42,648 nucleotides of DNA from Candidatus Poribacteria bacterium. GTDB lineage: Bacteria; Poribacteria; WGA-4E; WGA-3G. Below the pieces are notes generated by a model. The model was given only the letters and a program-made list of their open reading frames with translations, searched no databases and was not told the DNA's origin. Where the stretch lies: contig JAJEAG010000046.1 of the NCBI GenBank assembly GCA_022824265.1, forward strand, positions 1 to 42,648, given 5' to 3'. This document shows, piece by piece, positions 8,061 to 15,921 of this stretch. How positions within the stretch are numbered: position 1 is the first letter of the stretch; each line of letters starts with the position of its first letter. The position numbers were made by a program, and so were the translations under genes.

Positions 8061-10716
8061 CTCCTAACAATCCCCGTGTCAGCTGGAAGTCTGTGTTTCC
8101 CAAACCATGTAACCTTGGTGTATATCTACGCGAAGCTACCTCTGTAATTAATGATAACATCTCATCAACATCAACTGATGTAAGATCTAAATCCTTGCCA
8201 TATTTTTCTATTGTCTTGGAATCAGTGGATGTCTGAATCAGCGGTACCATTACATGTGATTGCAGTGGTGCTCCGACGATATGTGCAAAGGCTAACTCTA
8301 CGCCTGTCGCTCCCAAACCCGTTAATGTCTCGGTTGGTTGATGTGTAGGATTCTCCATAATATGGAAACCCCTTTTTTCTACCTTTTGACCATACGCCAG
8401 AGTTGGTGAAGAAGCCAATGTTTCTGATAAAAATGTGGCATTTGAAGGCACAACAACAGTGCCACCTGTATTGACGATAATGGTTGCAACCTGCATGAGT
8501 GCATTGATAACAGATCCACTCACCTTACCGACTGAGGTTAATGCTATACATAGATGTTCAAGATCTGCATCGACAATCTGAACAGTTGACTGGTTCACGA
8601 GTTCATTGGCAAACCACTGTTTTACTTTCTCAATAACAGAGTCAATACCTCCATCCAACTGCACACTTGCCCAACCGTAATCTTCTGGGGCAATACCCAT
8701 ATTTTGCATTTCATTTCGTATATGGTCATTGTGGGTCTTTTCACAACCGTGTTCAAGTAGCAATCCAATTGCTACTGTGGGATGTGTCAGATGTCCAATC
8801 ATAGTGCGAGTGTATATCTCTTCGGAACGTCCACCAGACACTCCACAACCTTCTGTGTGTGCAAGAGCGACAAAGCGGGAAATACCTTGTGGTTTTCCGA
8901 TACCTTCATGGTTGCAGCGATGTGCAATCATCTGTGCAATTTGTCCCGAACATAGACTTGTTGGTAAGATTAGGGCGAGTTGATTGCTACGACAACCATC
9001 TGCGGTCTGAAAAGCACGGAATGTGTATTCATTGAGAGTCTCGACTTCATTATCTAATGCAATTTGCACTGGGTCGCCTGACAAAACCTTGGATGTTTCA
9101 AGGAACGGTGTTAAATCAGTAGGACCTGTCTGTTTCCAATCACGCCACAATGAAACTTGTGAGTGACCTGCTTTTTCACCTACAGACTGCACACCTGATG
9201 CGACATTGACTGTCTGATTAAGCATCTCTTCACCGAGTTGATCCATCGGCGTGCCATCAAGGTAGGCACCAGCATTCACATCCATATCCTTTTCAAGCAA
9301 TTCGTATCGACCGGTTGTTGTAACAATCTTTATTGTTGGAACAAAAGGAAAATTCGTGATTGAACCGTTTCCAGTGACAAAAAAGATCATATTTGATCCG
9401 GATGCGACCTGTCCAGCAATGCTCTCTAAATCGTTTCCTGGACTATCCATAAAATAGTATCCCGGTTTGTCCATCAATTCACTATATTTGATGACATAAT
9501 CAAGACAGGCTTCAGGATGACGTTTCATTGCTGCACCGATAGATTTTATAGCGATATTATATAAACCACGGTAGTTATTCCCACCAGATGGATTTCCTTC
9601 TGCGGAATGACCATGCCATCCAACGCGTTCCTTAAATGTTTCTATAGTGTTGAGGAATTTCCGCGCTGTTTGTATATCTTTGACGTTCTGAAGTAGATAT
9701 TCCTCCGCGCCGATAAGTTCATCAGTTTCAGCGAGGTTTGCACACCCACCATAACGAATTACCTCTTTTGCTACGTAAGCTGCCAGCGGATTGCCTGATA
9801 CTCCGGAAAAAGCATCTGAACCACCACACTGCAATGCTATTTTAAGATGTTCTAACGATTGTTCAGTCCGTGAGCAATTATTGACTGAATCAAGCCATCC
9901 ATTGATTATCTCATGCCCTTTCGTTAGGTTAGCATCAAAAGGACCTTGTAAACGAAAGAAATGGTGTATGACATTATTAAGGTTATATCCTTCGCGCACC
10001 ATATATTCTTTGAGCATGTCATTTGTTACTGCCTCAGTACCGTAGTCAACAAGTAGAATCGCACCGATATTCGGATGTACTGTAAATCCTGCTAATGTCC
10101 GTAGCAACAGGTCTATATTATTGGGTGTGTTCTCTTCTCCTCCTTCAGTATGGGTTACTGAAACGATACCGTCTATATTTGAGTAATTACTTTCACACCC
10201 CAAACATTTTTCAGCAAGCCGTTTTGCAAAACCGGATGTTCTGGATGTTGTACCCATCACAACAATGTAGTTTCGCGTGCCTACCCCTCGCTTCCCATTG
10301 CGTTTAAATCCGTGAAAATATCGCTTATCAGTGTGGCGTTCCATCTGTTTACCCGTCTTAAATGATGTTTCATCTAAAAGATAAGGTTCCATCTTGTCCA
10401 AAAAGTTAGGAGTAATCGGTAACGAAAAATCCAGATTACGTATTGACAAGGAATCTATCATCTTCTGATTGCAAACATAATTACCGGGTGCGATTAGTTG
10501 TGAAGCATAACCGAAGGGCAAACCCCATGATAATAGCGGTGTGCCTTCATCAATAGGTTGTATGGCAAATCGATGACCTTCCAACACTGTATGGGATAAT
10601 GAAAACCGGTTTTCATTATGACGAATCTGTGTTTCTGCATCTAATCTTTGTGTAGCAATTGCAACGTTATCACCTTCTGAAGGTAACCGAGCAACATCTA
10701 TGAAGTTATATTTCAT
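8050..10716 (-). CDS. UxaA-family altronate/galactarate dehydratase-like protein with duplicated core
   Basis: UxaA/GarD enzymes dehydrate sugar acids such as altronate or galactarate. This 888 aa protein has an N-terminal SAF-type domain (about 11-90), the UxaA hallmark GKRGVGTRNY (about 141-150), and the C-terminal-type segments CGGSDAFSGVSGNP and NNYRGLYNIAIKSIGAA. It is far longer than the usual 380-520 aa because a second UxaA-type core begins at about residue 570 (GCRSNQLALILPTSLCSG). In the first core the conserved Cys positions read EGGEEN and DYGTEA; in the second they read EGCGVSGG and EHGCEK. The metal/cysteine site therefore seems kept only in the second copy. It lies 22 bp after the methyltransferase gene on the same strand, probably in one operon. 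The exact substrate is unknown. Confidence 0.8.
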   Translation of the reverse strand: MKYNFIDVARLPSEGDNVAIATQRLDAETQIRHNENRFSLSHTVLEGHRFAIQPIDEGTPLLSWGLPFGYASQLIAPGNYVCNQKMIDSLSIRNLDFSLPITPNFLDKMEPYLLDETSFKTGKQMERHTDKRYFHGFKRNGKRGVGTRNYIVVMGTTSRTSGFAKRLAEKCLGCESNYSNIDGIVSVTHTEGGEENTPNNIDLLLRTLAGFTVHPNIGAILLVDYGTEAVTNDMLKEYMVREGYNLNNVIHHFFRLQGPFDANLTKGHEIINGWLDSVNNCSRTEQSLEHLKIALQCGGSDAFSGVSGNPLAAYVAKEVIRYGGCANLAETDELIGAEEYLLQNVKDIQTARKFLNTIETFKERVGWHGHSAEGNPSGGNNYRGLYNIAIKSIGAAMKRHPEACLDYVIKYSELMDKPGYYFMDSPGNDLESIAGQVASGSNMIFFVTGNGSITNFPFVPTIKIVTTTGRYELLEKDMDVNAGAYLDGTPMDQLGEEMLNQTVNVASGVQSVGEKAGHSQVSLWRDWKQTGPTDLTPFLETSKVLSGDPVQIALDNEVETLNEYTFRAFQTADGCRSNQLALILPTSLCSGQIAQMIAHRCNHEGIGKPQGISRFVALAHTEGCGVSGGRSEEIYTRTMIGHLTHPTVAIGLLLEHGCEKTHNDHIRNEMQNMGIAPEDYGWASVQLDGGIDSVIEKVKQWFANELVNQSTVQIVDADLEHLCIALTSVGKVSGSVINALMQVATIIVNTGGTVVVPSNATFLSETLASSPTLAYGQKVEKRGFHIMENPTHQPTETLTGLGATGVELAFAHIVGAPLQSHVMVPLIQTSTDSKTIEKYGKDLDLTSVDVDEMLSLITEVASRRYTPRLHGLGNTDFQLTRGLLGVSM

Positions 10717-10738
10717 AGTTCCCCCTCACCAGTTTGGA

Positions 10739-11308
10739 TTAGCGACGATAGATACTCACCTCAATGGCATCTTTTTTCACCCACGGTAAATTAATGTCAA
10801 ACCAATGCGTTTCTGATTCATAGTGAGAACGGACATGTTCAAGGTAATCCGCCATGGCATCTGCACCTATCCCAACGTTATCTGCTAATACGGTTGCTGG
10901 ATTTGTCAATTGGGATTCAATCGCTTGAAAACAAGGAAAATAGTTATCAAAGTTATTATCAAGCAGTAGAAAATCGACAGGATCTGTAATGCTTTTTAAT
11001 ATCTTCTGTGCGTCTCCAATACGAGAATCAACGAGATCATCAACACCAGCATTTTTAAAACTTGTTCGAGCTTGTTCTGCTCTGTTTGAGTCTATTTCTA
11101 TAGTAATCAAACGTCCATGTCCTATATTCTTTAAGACACGCAACATCCACAATCCAGAATAGCCGATAGCCGTTCCGCATTCAACAATCAGAGACGGTTT
11201 TGCTTTCTCTACACAATTAGCGACAAATTTAGCTTTTTCTGGTCCTAACATTGGTATTCTTTCTTCTCTACATTTTTCTTCTACCTCTTTTAATACATCA
11301 TCAAACAT
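10739..11308 (-). CDS. Class I SAM-dependent O-methyltransferase-like protein
   Basis: This 189 aa protein has a Rossmann-type methyltransferase core: motif I VECGTAIGYSG, acidic strand-2 end ITIEID, VDFLLLDNNF after strand 4 and ADNVGIGA after strand 5. The order resembles the catechol O-methyltransferase-like family (Methyltransf_3/24). A strong AGGAGG lies 5 bases before the ATG. It heads a two-gene minus-strand operon with the UxaA-type dehydratase, fed by the promoter at 11410-11438. The methyl acceptor is unknown; pairing with a sugar-acid dehydratase does not by itself define it. Confidence 0.8.
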   Translation of the reverse strand: MFDDVLKEVEEKCREERIPMLGPEKAKFVANCVEKAKPSLIVECGTAIGYSGLWMLRVLKNIGHGRLITIEIDSNRAEQARTSFKNAGVDDLVDSRIGDAQKILKSITDPVDFLLLDNNFDNYFPCFQAIESQLTNPATVLADNVGIGADAMADYLEHVRSHYESETHWFDINLPWVKKDAIEVSIYRR

Positions 11309-11344
11309 ATAATCCTCCTATGTAAATAGAGTATTGCCATTGTA

Positions 11345-11374
11345 TTGACACTGATAAAATTGATATGGTAATAT
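11345..11374 (+). promoter_or_regulatory. Possible sigma-70 promoter towards the ECF sigma gene
   Basis: TTGACA (11345-11350) is followed after 18 bp by TAATAT (11369-11374). It lies 266 bp upstream of the sigma factor start, inside the 5' leader of the divergent operon, so a real role is uncertain. A separate TGAAAC at 11582-11587, near the sigma gene, resembles an ECF -35 element and could mean autoregulation. Confidence 0.35.
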
Positions 11375-11409
11375 CTTTATACAGAATTGAAGTATTTTGA
11401 AATGAGGTT

Positions 11410-11438
11410 ATCATACACGAAATATAGATTAGGGTCAA
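11410..11438 (-). promoter_or_regulatory. Sigma-70-type promoter for the methyltransferase/UxaA operon
   Basis: On the minus strand, TTGACC is followed after 17 bp by TATGAT. The predicted start near 11403 gives a leader of about 95 nt before the methyltransferase ATG. Confidence 0.55.
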
Positions 11439-11639
11439 GTTGTTGGGAAGTAGTGAGCATGTAAAGTTGTTTGCATAGAAATACCACTGGAAATACACTT
11501 CCCAAGACTTTTAATACCATTACCTACTGATGGGTGTGAATAATTATAGTTTTTACTATAAAACTTAAATTTAGAAATAATTGAAACCGATTTTGCTGTT
11601 AGGTGTGTATTAGTTTGAAAGCATCTCCGGAGGTGCCTG

Positions 11640-12248
11640 ATGCCAGAATTAGATGATGAATTAATGCAACGCTTCCAAAAAGGCGATGAGGAAGCATTTA
11701 ACCTCATAGTACGCCGTCATCAGCATCCACTTATCAATTTTATTACAAGATTTACTGGCGATAAGGACAATGCCGAAGACTTGGCACAAGAGACTTTCAT
11801 TCGAATGTTTAAAGCAGCTAATCGATATAAACCGGGACGTGCTCAGTTTAAAACTTGGATGTATTTTATTGCAAAGAACTTATGCAAGAATGAAATTCGT
11901 AATAGAGGACGGAGGGACCGCTATCGGGTTGATAATATAATAACTGAAGGCAATTCGAACAATGATAATGAGGATGAGATTGACCTTATTGCAAGTGCCC
12001 CTGCAGACATTGCATTGCAGCCTGAAGTTGCACTTGAACGTAAGGAACTCAACAATGTTATTCAAGATGCCATTGCAGAATTACCTGAACAATATCGATT
12101 CCCACTAATATTACGTGATATTCAAGGTCTTAGTTATGATGAAATCAGTAAAATACTTGAATTGCGAAATGGCACTACAAAATCACGTATTAACAGAGCA
12201 CGAGTAATGCTCAAAGACAAATTAAAACCGTATATGGAGATGTTATGA
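11640..12248 (+). CDS. ECF-type RNA polymerase sigma factor
   Basis: This 202 aa sigma-70 family protein has only regions 2 and 4. Region 2 contains DLAQETFIRMFKAANRY (about 51-67) and the adjacent FKTWMYFIAKN. Region 4 (about 140-195) contains LPEQYRFPLILRDIQGLSYDEI followed by the DNA-binding helix. It should direct RNA polymerase to a stress- or envelope-related regulon. The start is ATG at 11640 behind GGAGGT. The stop overlaps the anti-sigma gene start by 4 bp (ATGA), a typical sigma/anti-sigma coupling. A TGAAAC 52 bp upstream could be part of its own promoter. Confidence 0.92.
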   Translation: MPELDDELMQRFQKGDEEAFNLIVRRHQHPLINFITRFTGDKDNAEDLAQETFIRMFKAANRYKPGRAQFKTWMYFIAKNLCKNEIRNRGRRDRYRVDNIITEGNSNNDNEDEIDLIASAPADIALQPEVALERKELNNVIQDAIAELPEQYRFPLILRDIQGLSYDEISKILELRNGTTKSRINRARVMLKDKLKPYMEML

Positions 12249-12796
12249 ACTGTCTACAGGTTGAAGAGAACTTCTCTGCACATTATGAAGATATGCTTGA
12301 TTATGATCTGTTACAACGTTTTGAGTCACACTTATCGGAATGCGAAGCATGTCAAGAAGAGTATACGCAATTTAGAGAATCTGTCAAATCTTCACAACTA
12401 TTACCTCAAGTTGAACCTTCATCTTTATTTATATCAAAATTACAACAACGTTTGTCGGAAGAACAACACGAAAAGATTACATTTTGGCAGAGACTACAAC
12501 TCTTTATTAATACACCTAAATTGGCATTCGGTGTGGTAATGTTACTGATTTTGGCTACTGCTGGAACATACATATATCAAAACGATTTGTTCAATTCTGA
12601 TATTCAATCCAATGATGGTGTTGATTACATTACTACATCCGGATCTCAGTCTCCTTTAGACAGCAACGACTTATTACAGCCTCGTGGTTTAGATAGTGTT
12701 GATCCTTTAACAATTTTTTCATCCGAACCTATGCAAAAACACTATATCTTGAAGCAAGTTAGCTACACAACCGCATCCACAGCAGGTGGTTTATAA
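12245..12796 (+). CDS. Zinc-finger anti-sigma factor, membrane-anchored
   Basis: This 183 aa protein begins with a zf-HC2 anti-sigma domain: H29-x3-C33-x2-C36 (HLSECEAC). It then has a helical linker, a single transmembrane helix (about 93-111, LAFGVVMLLILATAG) and a short extracytoplasmic tail. It should hold the upstream sigma factor inactive at the membrane until a signal releases it. It overlaps the sigma gene by 4 bp and is followed 53 bp later by an HtrA-like gene, suggesting a sensing unit for envelope state. Confidence 0.88.
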   Translation: MNCLQVEENFSAHYEDMLDYDLLQRFESHLSECEACQEEYTQFRESVKSSQLLPQVEPSSLFISKLQQRLSEEQHEKITFWQRLQLFINTPKLAFGVVMLLILATAGTYIYQNDLFNSDIQSNDGVDYITTSGSQSPLDSNDLLQPRGLDSVDPLTIFSSEPMQKHYILKQVSYTTASTAGGL

Positions 12797-12849
12797 CAAT
12801 TAGGATTGGAAACCGATGGATATGAAAATTCTCTTGAGAGGATAAATGC

Positions 12850-13920
12850 ATGTATAATCAGATACTAATTAATACATTAGATTCCAACAAAATACACAAT
12901 TATCTATATAAGGTTCTGGTTTTTTGCCTTCTAATACTTCTTGGTGCATCTATACCGAGTTATGCAAAGGACAACGTGCTACAACTGCTTGAAAAAGAAT
13001 TCAAGAAAGTAGTAAAGAATTCAAGTCCTGTTGTTGTCAAAGTCATTGCCACAATAAAACCTTCCGCCCAATTACCGACCAATATTCGCAGCAAAATCAT
13101 CCCTCAACAGAGTATTAGTTCAGGTATTATTTTTGACAAGGATGGACATATTATTACGACAACGTTTGATATGCCTCCATCTAACATAGAAATCATTTAC
13201 AACACAAGAAAACGTATTCCCGCAAAAATCATAGGCATGGACGATTTGACTGACCTTGTTGTCCTTAAGTCTGAACAGAAATTACCACTTCAAGTTAAAA
13301 GCGGTGATTCTAATAAGATTGATACAGGTTCATGGGTTATCACTGTAGGGAATTCACGTGGACAAAAACCAATTATCTCATTTGGTATTGTAAGTGGGAG
13401 GGAATATTTACCTGATCGTCCTTGCAGTGATTTGATTAAAATCAATGCCCCAATATCCCCAGGCAACAGTGGAGGGGCAGTTGTAAATACATCTGGGGAG
13501 GTAATAGGAATGATTCTGGGGACACTGACTGAACCCAACATACAGAATCCATTTTCTATACAACTACCACAGCAAATAATGAATAGACCTGAGATTATAT
13601 TTGCTATTCCGATTGAAACAGTAAAATCTGTTGCTACAGAAATAATTAAACATGGCAAGATGCCGCGCGGATGGCTCGGTGTTAATATATATTCAAATGA
13701 GTTAGGTGTTTTCGTTACCCGAGTCACTGAGAATAGTCCCGCACATTTAAACGGACTTCTGCCAAAGGATATAATACTTGAATTTAACGGTACACCTGTG
13801 AAACATTATTCCGAATTATTAAGATGTGTTGGAATAACTCCTCCTCATACTGAAATCAAGCTTAAAATTCAAAGAAACGGACAGGACAAAAATTATTCCA
13901 TAAAACTTGGTGAACGGTAG
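12850..13920 (+). CDS. HtrA/DegP-like S1C protein with PDZ domain, catalytic His missing
   Basis: This 356 aa exported protein has an N-terminal signal/anchor (about 19-39, VLVFCLLILLGASIPSYA), a trypsin-like domain (about 55-240) and one PDZ domain (about 272-354, GWLGVNIYS). Aligned to HtrA, Asp is present at D135 (DDLTDLVVLK) and the nucleophile Ser at S207 (SPGNSGG). At the usual TNNHV histidine the sequence reads TTTFD, placing F106 at the His position. The protein is therefore probably inactive as a protease or uses another residue; H100 aligns with a non-catalytic position. It may act as a chaperone, adaptor or ligand sensor. It is likely cotranscribed with the sigma/anti-sigma pair. 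Confidence 0.85.
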   Translation: MYNQILINTLDSNKIHNYLYKVLVFCLLILLGASIPSYAKDNVLQLLEKEFKKVVKNSSPVVVKVIATIKPSAQLPTNIRSKIIPQQSISSGIIFDKDGHIITTTFDMPPSNIEIIYNTRKRIPAKIIGMDDLTDLVVLKSEQKLPLQVKSGDSNKIDTGSWVITVGNSRGQKPIISFGIVSGREYLPDRPCSDLIKINAPISPGNSGGAVVNTSGEVIGMILGTLTEPNIQNPFSIQLPQQIMNRPEIIFAIPIETVKSVATEIIKHGKMPRGWLGVNIYSNELGVFVTRVTENSPAHLNGLLPKDIILEFNGTPVKHYSELLRCVGITPPHTEIKLKIQRNGQDKNYSIKLGER

Positions 13921-13934
13921 AATTAAGGTATATT

Positions 13935-15017
13935 CTATTTCAGTCTGTTAAACTCATTGAGATAAGCACTAACAATATCCTTATTATGTTTGATTATCAA
14001 CAGATTCTCACTATTGCGCATCTCAGCATTTCGTGAGAAGTTATAAGAACCTGTAATGACTGTCTCCTCATCAATTATAATCACCTTGTGATGCATTTTT
14101 CCTGAGGTTTCATCTATTTTTACATTCATTCCTATTTCTTTCATCGGTTCATATTCGGAATATTTTACATTTTGAAATTCATCAAATATCCCCTGGACAT
14201 TTATTCCTGAATTATAACATTCTCGCATAGCTTCTCCCAGTTTATCGTGCGTAAAAGAAAATGCCATAAAATAAATGAATTTTTCTGCTGAATTAATCTC
14301 ATTTAATAATGGAGAAATCGTATCATTTTCAGGTGAGAAATAGGTAGAAATCAGTGTTCCATCATTTAATGTAACTTGTGGGTATGGATTATGAGGATTA
14401 GCGGATTTATCAAATTGCCTTAATTCAAACATTTCACGAAATTCTTGTGTAAAATTAGCTGCCAATGCTTCAGAATCAATCCAGACAACGTTATTGTCGT
14501 CTTCATGTGCACTTTTAATAGTTGTATTATACGAACCTGTCCAGACATAACGTCTATCAACAACAAAAAATTTGTGGTGCATATAGCCATCATTGTCCTC
14601 ATCATCACGGACAGAAATACCTTCCCTAAGTAAACGTTGAATATCAGGTTTTTCAGCATTATCATTTTCAGTCATTACTTGTACATTTACACCTTTGTTA
14701 TGTGCCTTAATTAAGGCATCGGTTACCTGTTTGGAATCCAGATGATATAATGCAGCATCAATTTTCTCAGATGCCATAGCAAGTTTTAGGACGAGTATCT
14801 GCTCTAATGAACTATCACTATTAGTTCCGTTGACTTTGCTAAAATATACCTCTAATCCACCTTGATGTGGGATTACTTGTTGCTTGGTATAATAATGTCT
14901 GATAACAAGACCGATTGACACAGCAAAAAGTAATATGAGAAAAAACGGAATGAACTTTGCGTTTCTGCTCTTCGGTTTTGTCTCATGTCCATTATTCATG
15001 TCTATATTCTCCATCAT
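13935..15017 (-). CDS. Membrane-anchored phospholipase D-like protein
   Basis: This 360 aa protein has an N-terminal transmembrane anchor (about 22-40) and two PLD domains, each with an HxKx4D motif: H147/K149/D154 (MHHKFFVVD) and H309/K311/D316 (MHHKVIIID), each followed by TGSYN. Members of this type are phospholipases, cardiolipin synthases or Nuc-like nucleases; the small paired-domain form facing the outside of the membrane is also seen in secreted nucleases. It begins 12 bp after the PhyH gene and is the last gene of a minus-strand operon. It converges with the HtrA-like gene with a 14-bp gap and no visible terminator. The substrate cannot be decided from sequence. Confidence 0.85.
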   Translation of the reverse strand: MMENIDMNNGHETKPKSRNAKFIPFFLILLFAVSIGLVIRHYYTKQQVIPHQGGLEVYFSKVNGTNSDSSLEQILVLKLAMASEKIDAALYHLDSKQVTDALIKAHNKGVNVQVMTENDNAEKPDIQRLLREGISVRDDEDNDGYMHHKFFVVDRRYVWTGSYNTTIKSAHEDDNNVVWIDSEALAANFTQEFREMFELRQFDKSANPHNPYPQVTLNDGTLISTYFSPENDTISPLLNEINSAEKFIYFMAFSFTHDKLGEAMRECYNSGINVQGIFDEFQNVKYSEYEPMKEIGMNVKIDETSGKMHHKVIIIDEETVITGSYNFSRNAEMRNSENLLIIKHNKDIVSAYLNEFNRLK

Positions 15018-15029
15018 AGTAGGAATCCA

Positions 15030-15920
15030 TTAGACACCCCACCTTTTGCGCGATTCTTCTAACGACTCAATCTTGGCATTCTTCTTTTTCCACGCGTAAT
15101 GTCCCTTCGGTTTCTCACCTACCCACCGTTCATCTATCGCTTCTGATGCAAGTTGATAGCGAGTGTCCGCAGTAATACGGATTTTATTAGATGTGTTGAC
15201 GAGAGAGGCATGCATAAGAAACATACTGAATATGATTACGTCACCTGGTGAAAAGGTCGTGGTTGCCCAGTGTCCACCAAATTTCTCAACGATTTCAAGT
15301 GGATTATCACTGAAATGTCCTTGAATAAGGTCGCGGTCTACATCTGATTGTCCATAGGTTTCACGCACTTTATCAAAGCGGTTTGATCCGATACAGAAAA
15401 CAATCGGTCCCATATCCAAAGAAACATCCCCAAATGGAGTCCAGCAAGAATATAAGTCTTGCGTGCCTCTACCCATAAAAACAATATCGTAATGGATAGG
15501 AGAACCGGAGCCGGGACCGGCAGTACGTAGCCATTTGAAATCAAAGGTACACGCCTCACCACCAAGAAAATGTGCAAAAAAGGTCATTATCGGTTCACCT
15601 TCAACAACAGCTTTGAACTCAGGCAATTGTGTCAATTCTATATTTCCCATTGAACCTGTTGAGGTAGGATCTGGAAAATCTGGATTAAATATACCGTCCA
15701 TTAGAGACGTATTTGGTGCGATCATCCCTTTTGATTCCAGTTTTTGTAGAATCTTTTGTCTCGCTGATAGTACTGTGTTCTTGTCATGTAACCCACGAAT
15801 TAATAGGTAACCGTCCTCAGTAATTCTATCATGTAATGCTTGTGAATTATCTAAAATGTCGTTACTTTCACGTAAATCTGTATTGACATCTACTTCCTGA
15901 TGTATGAAGGGAAGTTTCAT
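15030..15920 (-). CDS. Phytanoyl-CoA dioxygenase (PhyH) family protein
   Basis: This 296 aa protein is an Fe(II)/2-oxoglutarate-dependent oxygenase of the PhyH type. The metal triad is H143-x-D145 (PIHYD) and H237 (LMHAS), with R248 (IRITADTRY) as the likely 2-oxoglutarate ligand. It should hydroxylate a small organic substrate; in bacteria of this family the substrates are diverse. It starts 1 bp after the stop of the sialidase-type fusion gene and is translationally coupled to it, which hints that it acts on a related compound. Confidence 0.85.
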   Translation of the reverse strand: MKLPFIHQEVDVNTDLRESNDILDNSQALHDRITEDGYLLIRGLHDKNTVLSARQKILQKLESKGMIAPNTSLMDGIFNPDFPDPTSTGSMGNIELTQLPEFKAVVEGEPIMTFFAHFLGGEACTFDFKWLRTAGPGSGSPIHYDIVFMGRGTQDLYSCWTPFGDVSLDMGPIVFCIGSNRFDKVRETYGQSDVDRDLIQGHFSDNPLEIVEKFGGHWATTTFSPGDVIIFSMFLMHASLVNTSNKIRITADTRYQLASEAIDERWVGEKPKGHYAWKKKNAKIESLEESRKRWGV

Positions 15921-15921
15921 C

